The notes under the pieces were generated by a model. That model made no database searches. It was not told the DNA's origin and saw only the letters and a list, made by a program, of their open reading frames with translations. Position numbers and translations under genes: made by a program. A stretch of 64,000 bases of DNA, from positions 729,052 to 793,051 of the forward strand of contig NZ_MRYI01000002.1 in NCBI RefSeq assembly GCF_002260525.1, given 5' to 3'. Origin of the DNA: Hahella sp. CCB-MM4 (GTDB lineage Bacteria; Pseudomonadota; Gammaproteobacteria; Pseudomonadales; Oleiphilaceae). This document shows, in pieces, positions 30,204 through 38,575 of the stretch. Every line of letters begins with the position of its first letter. Within the stretch, counting starts at the first letter, position 1.

Positions 30204-32714
30204 TCAAGCGACGGCGTTTTCGTCCGCGGGTTGGATATCTTTGTTCTCTTTTTTCTCTGGGTTCTCCGGGTTCACGGGGTTCCGGCGATGACGGATGTCC
30301 GACTCTGCTTCATCCAACAACTGGTGGCTGGCCTCCACACTCAGGCATAGTGCCGCCAACTCACCCAGCGTCCGGTACGATATAAAATTCAGTACCCGAC
30401 GGCAGCCGTCCAGCAGTCGATATATGGAAACAGGATCAAGCCCCTCCAGGTTTTCCACATCTATATCCCAGCCGTTGGCAAAGTCCAGTAACGACTGTTG
30501 TTCCTGGGTTTCCAGATGCACGCTGATGCCTTTGGCGATATGCGAGAATTGCAGCAGAATCTCTTTTCCATACTGGGCATACTGGTTAATCGCAATTTCC
30601 AGCCCATCGGGAGAACCTTCCGTACCTTGTTCCCGCAGCAAACTGTCAAGAACGATGATTAATTCCGGTAACTCAAACCAGATGCTGTTTGCCTGCCTAA
30701 GCTGAACAAGTGTTTGCCGTAGATGTATCGCTTTTGACTGGACTCCAGACTCCATCAGATCAATCGCAACCGCAATTCTGTTACTCAGTAACCTATCCAT
30801 GGAATCAGACAAACGATCCTGAAGTTCCTTGAATTCCCGTCCCCACTCCTGGTAATGGGATTGGGCTGCATCGAGGGTGCCGGCTTTTAAGCCAAAGTCC
30901 TCATTGTCGATGGAAAATCCTGCTTCCAGATACCCCATCGCCCGCCGGGTTGAGCGGCATTTTTCGACTGTCTGCCAGAACAACTCAAGCTGCGCTTCAA
31001 TTTTTTTCAGGTTTTGCAGGTATTGAGTTCGGGCGTCTTCCAGTGACATCGGGTCCGCAGCACTTGTCCGCAGTTTGATGATTCGCGGACTGTACATGCC
31101 GCGCAGATATTGACTGACCGCCTTATCCACTGCTTTTTGCTTCTGCTCCAGTTGCAGGATTTGCTCAGACGGTGCCAGCGCTTTCTCCACATCCTTGAGC
31201 CCTTCCTGGCTGTAGATTCTCAGTGTCATCGTCTTGCAGAGTAAATCAAAGCAGGGCATAAGCTTCGCCGCAGGAAAATCATGCTGCCAGATGCCCTCAA
31301 AGTTAGTCGCTTCGGCCATCGCGATTCGGTCATTGTTTGCCGGGTGAGTATCCCAAACCTCAGTTTGCTGCTTATCCATTTCCTCTGCGATGTGCTGTCG
31401 CTGCTCGGAGGTCAGCTGACTGCTTAGAATAGCCGCCAGGTGCGGCAGACTGTCCGGTAGCCGGCTATCGTTCCAGGTGGCCCGCCACAATTGTTCACTC
31501 TGCTGTCTTCCGACAATCAGGCAACGTATAGCCTCGGAGATTTCTCGAGTCATACAACTTCCTGCCACAAGGCTTCCATAGCGGTCGGCATCATATTCCA
31601 TCTCCCGGGACATCCAGCAGGTGGTACGAAGATTAAACAGGTACATATATTTCATCAGCCAGCGGGTAGCCAGGATCATATTCCGACACAGAAATATTCC
31701 CATCTCGACGACAAAGACCGGCGAGTACTCGGACCACTTTTTCAAACGTCGATCCCAGTTATCCTCCCCGAAAGCACAGTCCCACATCCAGGCGTTTACA
31801 TTATTGATCACCTGGCTTGCAAACATCGCATTCCGTTGAGTGAAGTGGCCAAACTCATGGGCAATGATGCCAAGAAACTGTCGACTGTTGAGACCTGCCA
31901 CCAGAGGCAGGCCGACGGTCAAAACCAACTTCCCCTGCACCAGACTGAACAACCCCTTTTCCGGAGCCACACTGGCATTCACTTCGTCATTGACATAAAT
32001 CGCCACCGGCGCCGGAATGCCCATGCGCTCCGCCAACAGCTCAATCAAGCGGTAAAAACGTTTATACCTGCTGCGGTCCAGAAGCAGATCGGGGGATTCC
32101 TCCTCTCTGGTAAAAAAAGGTTTGGCCAGGAATAGTGTAAATATGATCCCTATGACGATAGGAATGAGATAGGCAATGAACAGAAAGAAATTCGGTGTCT
32201 TATGATCAAACAAAGTCAGCAGATATACCGCATAGGAACAGGTGACATACACCGACCCCAGCACCAGGGAAAAATAGATAGTGGGAGCAACCAGACTGAT
32301 CAGCATCACTGAGATGAGACCCAGCTTATAGGTCAGGGTAACAGGCAACTGATGAATTGGCTGCCGAAAGGTCTGCTGGAATAACTCCACCAATTCCCGG
32401 GTTTCAGCCCGCTGTTGTCGAATATCTGTTTTTTCGGCTGCTTTAGGGGAATCAGAAAGAGGATGCTGTTTTGTTTCAGGGGAATGGGGATGCATCTCCG
32501 CCAATAGCCCGATCTTACCGAGCACTTTGACGTACCGCCGCGCCTGCTCTTCAGTAAGCTGCTTCTTCAGCATGACAGGCTGCGCAATGATCCTGATGGC
32601 TTGGGCTTCCGTTACATTCAGGTGCCTGATCAGGCTGCTGACAATGGTTTCCGGATCCCGATCGGCCGCCCCGGCGCTGCGAACGAAATAGCGACTGGCA
32701 GAATTCCCTTCCAT
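30204..32714 (-). CDS. M48 family membrane metallopeptidase with long C-terminal region
   Basis: An 836-residue protein. Two membrane segments (about 128-165 and 176-198) precede the peptidase, where AHEFGHF at about 285-291 is the HExxH zinc site and MEYDADRYG (about 376-384) gives the third ligand. The first ~110 residues are cytoplasmic and contain an EEQARRYVKVLGKIGLLAEM helix. The last ~330 residues are helical and charged without a named domain, giving an unusually long protein for M48/HtpX-type enzymes. The start follows GGGGA. It is divergent from the cysteine synthase-like gene and shares with it a palindrome at 32783. Confidence 0.85.
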   Translation of the reverse strand: MEGNSASRYFVRSAGAADRDPETIVSSLIRHLNVTEAQAIRIIAQPVMLKKQLTEEQARRYVKVLGKIGLLAEMHPHSPETKQHPLSDSPKAAEKTDIRQQRAETRELVELFQQTFRQPIHQLPVTLTYKLGLISVMLISLVAPTIYFSLVLGSVYVTCSYAVYLLTLFDHKTPNFFLFIAYLIPIVIGIIFTLFLAKPFFTREEESPDLLLDRSRYKRFYRLIELLAERMGIPAPVAIYVNDEVNASVAPEKGLFSLVQGKLVLTVGLPLVAGLNSRQFLGIIAHEFGHFTQRNAMFASQVINNVNAWMWDCAFGEDNWDRRLKKWSEYSPVFVVEMGIFLCRNMILATRWLMKYMYLFNLRTTCWMSREMEYDADRYGSLVAGSCMTREISEAIRCLIVGRQQSEQLWRATWNDSRLPDSLPHLAAILSSQLTSEQRQHIAEEMDKQQTEVWDTHPANNDRIAMAEATNFEGIWQHDFPAAKLMPCFDLLCKTMTLRIYSQEGLKDVEKALAPSEQILQLEQKQKAVDKAVSQYLRGMYSPRIIKLRTSAADPMSLEDARTQYLQNLKKIEAQLELFWQTVEKCRSTRRAMGYLEAGFSIDNEDFGLKAGTLDAAQSHYQEWGREFKELQDRLSDSMDRLLSNRIAVAIDLMESGVQSKAIHLRQTLVQLRQANSIWFELPELIIVLDSLLREQGTEGSPDGLEIAINQYAQYGKEILLQFSHIAKGISVHLETQEQQSLLDFANGWDIDVENLEGLDPVSIYRLLDGCRRVLNFISYRTLGELAALCLSVEASHQLLDEAESDIRHRRNPVNPENPEKKENKDIQPADENAVA

Positions 32715-32782
32715 ATTTCCCCGTGTTCAATCAAAAATGTCAAAACCAGACTTTTGTCATCTTTATTCAATAAACCATTCAA

Positions 32783-32801
32783 ACGATACAACTTGTATCG
32801 T
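32783..32801. promoter_or_regulatory. 19-bp perfect palindrome between divergent genes
   Basis: ACGATACAA, one C, TTGTATCGT. It lies 69 bases before the M48 protease start and 128 bases before the cysteine synthase-like start. This is a typical repressor operator shape; no regulator gene lies next to it. Confidence 0.55.
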
Positions 32802-32928
32802 AGATTGACTGCCCGAAATTTACCCCAAGCTATGGTGGTTTACCAGAATTCCCCTTTCCAAAAAGCTTCAGTTAAGATGATCGGCTAGTTTTTTTCGATA
32901 AACGGTTAATCAACAGCGGGCAGCTCCC

Positions 32929-34032
32929 ATGAATAAGAACTCGATTGCCAATACCACGACCAGTGCCTCCGCCGGCAATATCAATAAGTCCTGGGTATGT
33001 GAAGCGATCCGGAAAATCAACGCAGACTATAACCGGTCATCCGATACACATCTGATCAGAGTTGAGTTGCCATGCTTTGATGACATTACACTTTACCTGA
33101 AAGACGAATCCACCCACCCGAGCGGCAGCTTGAAACATCGTCTGGCGCGATCCCTGTTTCTTTATGGTCTCTGTAACGGATACATTCATGAAGACACGAC
33201 TATCGTCGAGTCCTCTTCAGGGAGCACCGCAATCTCCGAAGCTTATTTTGCACGCTTGTTGAACCTGCGCTTTATTGCGGTGGTTCCGGAAACCACCGCG
33301 AAGGAAAAACTGGATAAAATTCGTTTCTACGGCGGTGAATGCCATAAGGTGCCGGGTAAAGACATCTACACCGAGGCCACACGCCTTGCCGGCGAGCTCA
33401 ACGGCCACTACATGGATCAGTTCACTTATGCAGAGCGGGCAACGGACTGGCGTGGCAACAACAATATTGCCGAAAGCATCTTCCATCAGATGGGTAAGGA
33501 ATCCCACCCGATACCTGACTGGGTCGTCATGAGCGCCGGCACCGGTGGCACTTCGGCCACTATCGGACGTTATATCCGGCTGAATCCGGAGTTTTATCAT
33601 CGCACCCGATTATGTGTGGTAGATCCTGAAAACTCCGTGTTCTATCCCTATTTCCAGAACAGAAACCCCAACTTGACCAGCGAGCACGGATCACGAATAG
33701 AAGGGATTGGACGTCCACGGGTAGAGCCCTCCTTCCAGCCGGATGTCATCGACCGTATGCTGAGCATCCCTGACGCAGCTTCCATTGCGACCATACGCTG
33801 GCTGGAAGGCATTCTGGGCCGCAAGTGTGGAGGTTCCACCGGCACCAATGTCTACGGAGCCCTGCAGTTGATGCAGGAAATGCAGCACACCGGCACCAGC
33901 GGCAGCGTCGTCAGCCTGATCTGTGATAGTGGCGAGCGTTATCTGGACAGCTACTACGATGACAAATGGGTCAGCAAGCAGGGTCTGGATCTTGACCCTT
34001 ATCTTCAACAATTACGCACCATTTGTTCCTGA
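32929..34032 (+). CDS. Cysteine synthase/cysteine desulfhydrase-like PLP enzyme
   Basis: A 367-residue fold-type II PLP protein. Seen: [19 protein letters not shown] with the Schiff-base Lys, [19 protein letters not shown], and [16 protein letters not shown], the glycine-rich phosphate loop. [15 protein letters not shown] is shared with the group annotated as PLP-dependent cysteine synthase family, which includes the actinobacterial L-cysteine desulfhydrase Cds1. So it may make or break down cysteine. No cysE or sulfur genes adjoin it. The first 22 residues are an unconserved Ser/Thr/Asn tail. Confidence 0.85.
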   Translation: MNKNSIANTTTSASAGNINKSWVCEAIRKINADYNRSSDTHLIRVELPCFDDITLYLKDESTHPSGSLKHRLARSLFLYGLCNGYIHEDTTIVESSSGSTAISEAYFARLLNLRFIAVVPETTAKEKLDKIRFYGGECHKVPGKDIYTEATRLAGELNGHYMDQFTYAERATDWRGNNNIAESIFHQMGKESHPIPDWVVMSAGTGGTSATIGRYIRLNPEFYHRTRLCVVDPENSVFYPYFQNRNPNLTSEHGSRIEGIGRPRVEPSFQPDVIDRMLSIPDAASIATIRWLEGILGRKCGGSTGTNVYGALQLMQEMQHTGTSGSVVSLICDSGERYLDSYYDDKWVSKQGLDLDPYLQQLRTICS

Positions 34033-34053
34033 CAGAAAGGTTTATAGATGGTC

Positions 34054-34944
34054 TCAGCGGCGGATCAGGCCGCCGACCATCTCACGTACAAACCTCCACC
34101 GCGCCACCATCAATGCGGTGAAAATCAACCCACATCCCATTGCCTGGGTCGCCGCCATGGTTTCTCCGAACCAGATTGCGGCGAGGCAGGTCGTCAGAAC
34201 AGGCTCCAGAATCATAATCACGGCGGCGTGGCTGGCAGATGCCAGGCTTTGAGCGTATATCTGGAAAAAGAATCGCATGCAGGTGGCTATCACGGTGCTG
34301 GCAAACAACCACCACCAGATATCAGGGGTGACGGACTCCGGCCAAGTCTCAAACATAAAAGACAGCAAAAATGCCACCACTCCGACCGTTAACAGTTGAA
34401 CCGCAGTCAGTGCAATGGGGGACATTCGCCTCACCACCTGGGAGGTGTAGGTAAACTGGAATGAAAATACTAGTGCCGCCACTAGAAAAAAGAGGTGCCC
34501 GCCATCAAGGTGCAGACCATCTTTCAGCGTTAACATTGCCAGGCCAGACAGAGCGATCGGCAACGCAATCCAGCTGGTACGTGCAGGACGTTCACCATAG
34601 AGAACAAAAGCCACAATCGGAACCAGCACCACCGCCAGACTGGTGATGAATGCTCCCACGCCCAGATGCTGGGTATACTGCAGACCAAAAATCCATACAC
34701 ACAGAGCCGCTGAAAAGGCCAGACCTGACAAGAAAGCTGATTTTCGTTGCGCCTTATCCAATGAATTCAAACGCGTTTTGCCTGTCAGGACCAAGATGAC
34801 GCCTGCACCAAAAAAGCGTGAAGAGATGAATAATAACGGCGGCAGACCTACCAATGCTTCTTTGGAAAAGATCCAGCCGGCAGCGGCCAACAGGGTCACT
34901 AAAACAAGTATCAAATCGGCTTTCAATGATGATGAAAGGGGCAC
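34054..34944 (-). CDS. DMT-superfamily (EamA) transporter
   Basis: A 296-residue protein with ten hydrophobic segments arranged as two EamA repeats. Characteristic pieces: LVTLLAAAGWIFSKEALVGLPPLLFISSRFFGAGVIL, GVGAFITSLAVVLVPIVAFVLYGERP and ASHAAVIMILEPVLTTCLAAIWFGETM. It starts with GTG, GAGG being eight bases upstream. Family members export amino acids or metabolites. It is convergent with the cysteine synthase-like gene (stops 21 bases apart), which might suggest an amino acid substrate, but this is weak inference. Confidence 0.88.
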   Translation of the reverse strand: MPLSSSLKADLILVLVTLLAAAGWIFSKEALVGLPPLLFISSRFFGAGVILVLTGKTRLNSLDKAQRKSAFLSGLAFSAALCVWIFGLQYTQHLGVGAFITSLAVVLVPIVAFVLYGERPARTSWIALPIALSGLAMLTLKDGLHLDGGHLFFLVAALVFSFQFTYTSQVVRRMSPIALTAVQLLTVGVVAFLLSFMFETWPESVTPDIWWWLFASTVIATCMRFFFQIYAQSLASASHAAVIMILEPVLTTCLAAIWFGETMAATQAMGCGLIFTALMVARWRFVREMVGGLIRR

Positions 34945-34963
34945 AAATACCTCAGGATAAGTG

Positions 34964-35003
34964 TTTTGCTTTACCTAACGGCAACTTGCGTAATAAAGCA
35001 AAA
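34964..35003. promoter_or_regulatory. Inverted repeat upstream of the DMT transporter
   Basis: TTTTGCTTTA (34964-34973) and TAAAGCAAAA (34994-35003) are perfect 10-base inverted arms 20 bases apart. They lie between the divergent DMT and GNAT genes, so an operator is more likely than a terminator. Confidence 0.45.
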
Positions 35004-35163
35004 TCGATTGTCGGACAGCCCATGTTTTTGCGCCGGTTAGGCTACACCTGGACTTCAGGCTATGGTATACAGTTCTCTTACACAAAAAATAATTTTCAAT
35101 AACGAAAAGAAATCAGTTCAAGCTGATCCTGTATTACAACCAATAATCGAGGCAACGAGAGCT

Positions 35164-35643
35164 ATGGCTTCGACCACTCTAACAGAAATAAAAATCAGGA
35201 CCGCGTCGTCTCAAGATGCTGGTATTGTAGCGGAACTCGCTGCACAACTTTATTCGGAACTGGACCTCCATGGCCAGGAACAGATTGACCAGACAAAACT
35301 CACCAATACGGCTCAAACCCTGCTTGAAGGCCACAGAATTGTTGCCTTTATCGCAGAGGAAGATGGCCTCCCTGTAGGATTGATTACCCTGCATCGGTGT
35401 GCAGCCCTGTATGCCGGCGGAGAGTTCGGAGAAATATCCGAGCTTTACGTCACCAGGGACCACCGCAAAATGGGTATCGGACAGGGCCTGTTGGCAGCGG
35501 CATCCCGCTTTGCCAGCTCACAGGGTTGGGAGAGACTGGAGCTGGGTGCGCCGGCGGGCTCCCGCTGGGACAATACTTTCAGTTTCTACGAAGATTACGG
35601 GTTTGCGGCTATAGGGCCCAGATTGCGTCTTCTTCTGAACTGA
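35164..35643 (+). CDS. GNAT-family N-acetyltransferase
   Basis: 159 residues from the ATG at 35164; an upstream frame from 35062 adds 34 residues unlike the family. The acetyl-CoA binding motif A is LYVTRDHRKMGIGQGLLAAASRFA, and WERLELGAPAGSRWDNTFSFYEDYGFAAIGPRLRL makes the C-terminal arm. The substrate is unknown. It ends 11 bases before a clear terminator and stands alone. Confidence 0.85.
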   Translation: MASTTLTEIKIRTASSQDAGIVAELAAQLYSELDLHGQEQIDQTKLTNTAQTLLEGHRIVAFIAEEDGLPVGLITLHRCAALYAGGEFGEISELYVTRDHRKMGIGQGLLAAASRFASSQGWERLELGAPAGSRWDNTFSFYEDYGFAAIGPRLRLLLN

Positions 35644-35654
35644 CAAATCCTGGA

Positions 35655-35680
35655 CCGGAACTCTGCGGAGTTCCGGTTTT
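35655..35680 (+). terminator. Rho-independent terminator of the GNAT gene
   Basis: CCGGAACTC (35655-35663) and GAGTTCCGG (35668-35676) pair around TGCG and are followed by TTTT. Confidence 0.9.
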
Positions 35681-35726
35681 ATCTCCAGACGATCGAACTT
35701 AACAACCAAAACTGCCCGCCCCCTTA

Positions 35727-35792
35727 TCTCAATTTATCCATATCCAATTCTCAATTTATCCACATCCATTTCTTAATTTAACAACATCCAAA
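35727..35792. repeat. 22-bp tandem repeat, three units
   Basis: Units begin at 35727, 35749 and 35771 with TCTCAATTTATCCA, TCTCAATTTATCCA and TCTTAATTTAACAA; the third is the most divergent. It lies between the GNAT terminator and the Pho box of the esterase gene. Confidence 0.8.
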
Positions 35793-35849
35793 AAGCACTA
35801 ACCGGCATCACGCACAGCCACTGCCTGGGTTAATGCACTTGGACACAGC

Positions 35850-35878
35850 CTGTCATGTTTCCGTCATGTTGCTGTATT
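35850..35878 (+). promoter_or_regulatory. Three-unit Pho box
   Basis: CTGTCAT-gttt-CCGTCAT-gttg-CTGTATT: three seven-base PhoB half sites at an exact 11-base period, the E. coli Pho box arrangement. It stands 60 bases before the phytase-like esterase start, so the gene is probably induced by phosphate limitation. Confidence 0.8.
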
Positions 35879-35937
35879 AGGTTCTGAACAGACTCAACTG
35901 TCGACCCACATTCCTTACAGCATTAACAGGATCCCAT

Positions 35938-37206
35938 ATGAAACTTTCAGGATTACGCAGTCTGATGGCTGTGGTGATTTGCGTCTCCGCGACAACGACC
36001 ATCGCTGCCGAGTTTGGTGCAAGTACCTTACCTTATTCTGTTATGTCCAGACTGGACAATGGTACCGAAGTCCACAACGGGGGGTTTGGTTCAGCCATGA
36101 CAGCACACCCGACAAAACCCGATCACTTCTATGTGTTAACAGATCGCGGACCCAATGCCAGTTTCACCGGGCCTGCAGGTAAGGGGAAAAAATTCCCAGC
36201 CTCCGACTACACGCCTCAAATTGCGGAAGTTCAATTAAAGGCAGATGGCTCCCTAGAGATTGTCAGGACCATTCTGCTGCAGACGCCCAGCGGCAAACCT
36301 ATTACAGGTCTACCTAACCCGGAAGGTATGGGCGCTACAGGAGAGGTCCCCTACGATAATCAAGGAAATGTTTTGGGATTTGATCCTTACGGATTGGACT
36401 CCGAAGGCCTGGTTGCCATGAAAAACGGGACCTTCTGGATCAGCGATGAGTACGGTCCTCACATCGTTCATTATTCGTCAGAGGGCGTGGAACTGGAACG
36501 CATCAACCCGTTCGGGTCCGGCACAGGTCATCGCAAACTTCCAGCCGTTTTCGCCAATCGACGCGCTAACCGTGGTATGGAAGGCCTTGCCATCACGCCA
36601 GATGAAACAACCCTGGTCGGGATTATGCAGTCGACCATGTTCAATCCTTCCAAGAAGGAAATCAGCAACAAAACCCTGACCAGAATCGTGACATTCGATA
36701 TCGCCAGCGGAAATACCAGGCAGTACCTTTACCGACAGGATGCGGACAATCTCTCCAACTCCGAGATTGCGGCCATCAATGACCATGAATTCCTGGTGAT
36801 AGAGCGCGATGGTGGTTTTCTCGGCGAGAAGGCCAAATATAAGCGTCTCTATAAGATTGACTTGAGTCATGCCACAGAAGTGGGCGGCGATTTCCACGCG
36901 GCTACCGGTATGCTGGTGAGTGGCAAGACCCTGGAACAATCCACCTGGGAAGAATTGGCTCAGGAAGGTATCCAGCCGGTAAAAAAAGAATTGGTTGCGG
37001 ATATTCTGGCAGACCTGCAATACCCGCATGACAAACTGGAAGGACTCTGGATTCGCAGCGCCTGGGATATTGGCGTCATTAACGATGATGACTTTGCCGT
37101 CACCGTCGATGATCAGGGTGTTGTCACACAAAAGATATTGAACGCTACCCACAAAGTGGACGCCAATACTTTGTACACCTTTAAGTTGAGTAAGCCGTTG
37201 CTGTAA
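35938..37206 (+). CDS. Exported phytase-like esterase (PF13449 type)
   Basis: A 422-residue secreted protein with signal peptide MKLSGLRSLMAVVICVSATTTIAA. The mature part has the beta-propeller-like features of the 'esterase-like activity of phytase' family: GGFGSAMTAHPTKPDHFYVLTDRGPN, GLDSEGLVAMKNGTFWISDEYGPHI and NRGMEGLAITPDETTLVGIMQ. It may release phosphate from organic phosphate esters. Regulation by PhoB is supported by the Pho box at 35850. AGGA precedes the ATG. It ends in a hairpin at 37286 shared with the convergent Calx-beta gene. Confidence 0.88.
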   Translation: MKLSGLRSLMAVVICVSATTTIAAEFGASTLPYSVMSRLDNGTEVHNGGFGSAMTAHPTKPDHFYVLTDRGPNASFTGPAGKGKKFPASDYTPQIAEVQLKADGSLEIVRTILLQTPSGKPITGLPNPEGMGATGEVPYDNQGNVLGFDPYGLDSEGLVAMKNGTFWISDEYGPHIVHYSSEGVELERINPFGSGTGHRKLPAVFANRRANRGMEGLAITPDETTLVGIMQSTMFNPSKKEISNKTLTRIVTFDIASGNTRQYLYRQDADNLSNSEIAAINDHEFLVIERDGGFLGEKAKYKRLYKIDLSHATEVGGDFHAATGMLVSGKTLEQSTWEELAQEGIQPVKKELVADILADLQYPHDKLEGLWIRSAWDIGVINDDDFAVTVDDQGVVTQKILNATHKVDANTLYTFKLSKPLL

Positions 37207-37285
37207 AACTAGGCATCCGTTCTGATTAAAACGGCTTTATGCCCAGAAAAGCCTTAAACCCAGTAGAACTCTACGCCCAGTAAAC

Positions 37286-37310
37286 ATAGGCGCGGACACT
37301 CCGCGCCTAT
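37286..37310. terminator. Bidirectional terminator hairpin
   Basis: ATAGGCGCGGA (37286-37296) pairs with TCCGCGCCTAT (37300-37310) around CAC, between convergent genes. Confidence 0.8.
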
Positions 37311-37329
37311 CCGAACGAGATGACCTTAC

Positions 37330-38544
37330 TTAATTACCTTCGTAATTAAACTCCAGGATGGTGACCGTCTGTTTTAACTCAATATTGCCGGAAAATACCT
37401 GACTGTTGTTGCCATAGTAGACCCTGACAACATAAGAGCTCGCTGCACCAGCATAATGGTTCAACTCCACTTTATAGTGGCCGAGGGGGGCAGCCTCTTC
37501 CCAAAAAATGTTCTCTATAGCTTCAGTGACACTTGTATCCACATTATCGACATCCAACTGACCGGTCAGGTCTTGGCAGACGGCCTTCCTGTTTGCAAAT
37601 GAGATATGATTTCCGCAAGGGTCAGTCACATGGATATCCAGGTCGATAGCATCTGACGGCCATTCCAAATTTACCCTGACCACCCCGGATCCTCCTTCCA
37701 GATCATCCTGAGGAGGGGCCTCACCTAAATCCACCTCGTCGTATATGAGTGCAGTTCCCTGGGCCACATAGGGCTCTCCATTAACACTGTAGCTGACGTT
37801 CAAACCGAAAGTCTCAATACCTTCACCGGTTTCGTCAGCCAAAATAGGTACGCGAACTTCCTTAAGCGTCTCACCAGGAGCAAAGGTCACGGTGCCGAAT
37901 GTTGCTTCGTAATCAACGCTGTCCATTGATGTGCCGTTAACCGTTTCGAAATCGACCACAAAGTCAGAGGCTTGAGCAGGAGACAGGCGGATCTGGAAGA
38001 GAGCGTAATCTGCGCTTTCTGCAACGACCACACCTACCACCGTCACCAGGCTGGATTGCGGTTCAACCCTGACTGAAACAGTATCATAGTTAACATTTCC
38101 GGAAGCATCCTTGACCGTCAGCCTAAACTTCAGCAACTCAGGGCCGGTAATGTCAGGTGTAATAAATGCAGGGTTGAGTGCGGTTGGATTGGCGAGAGTT
38201 ACGTCGGACCCCTTCAGTTGATTCCAATACACTGCCGTAATATCGTCCATGCTTGAGTCTGCTTCTCCATGAAGAAACAGCACCACATTCGGGTCTGCGA
38301 CCTGATCGCGCCCTGCATCGACAGTGAGATATTCAGCACCACTGACGGGAGCCGTGGCCAATGCCTGAATGCTGCCACTCCCACCTTCGCTTTCGGAATC
38401 CCGATCACCGGAAGCACTGTTGTTGGATTCTTGCTCATACCTATCTGAGTCCAATGAGCTGCTGGACTGGCTGCAACCATCCAATATCAACGTACCCAAC
38501 AACAAAACTAAACCGGTAGCAATGTTTCGCATGATTTGTGACAT
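37330..38544 (-). CDS. Lipoprotein with Calx-beta domain
   Basis: 404 residues from the ATG at 38544 (AGAGG nine bases upstream; 38562 is an alternative). A lipoprotein signal with lipobox LILDGC leads to a Ser/Glu/Asp-rich linker. A PKD/cadherin-like region follows (VDAGRDQVADPNVVLFLHGEADSSMDDI), then a Calx-beta domain (DYEATFGTVTFAPGETLKEVRVPILADETGEGIETFGLNVS) and a C-terminal beta domain with WPSDAIDLDIHVTDPCGNHI resembling DUF2135-type modules. Probably displayed at the cell surface and Ca2+ binding. It follows the autotransporter gene by 31 bases on the same strand, so they are probably one operon. Confidence 0.8.
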   Translation of the reverse strand: MSQIMRNIATGLVLLLGTLILDGCSQSSSSLDSDRYEQESNNSASGDRDSESEGGSGSIQALATAPVSGAEYLTVDAGRDQVADPNVVLFLHGEADSSMDDITAVYWNQLKGSDVTLANPTALNPAFITPDITGPELLKFRLTVKDASGNVNYDTVSVRVEPQSSLVTVVGVVVAESADYALFQIRLSPAQASDFVVDFETVNGTSMDSVDYEATFGTVTFAPGETLKEVRVPILADETGEGIETFGLNVSYSVNGEPYVAQGTALIYDEVDLGEAPPQDDLEGGSGVVRVNLEWPSDAIDLDIHVTDPCGNHISFANRKAVCQDLTGQLDVDNVDTSVTEAIENIFWEEAAPLGHYKVELNHYAGAASSYVVRVYYGNNSQVFSGNIELKQTVTILEFNYEGN

Positions 38545-38575
38545 GGTGATAATCCTCTCCATTGAATTCCCCTGG

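Noticed and set aside
31491..32135. 214-codon plus-strand frame
   Set aside because: It is antisense to the M48 protease; His-rich low-complexity content is a shadow effect.
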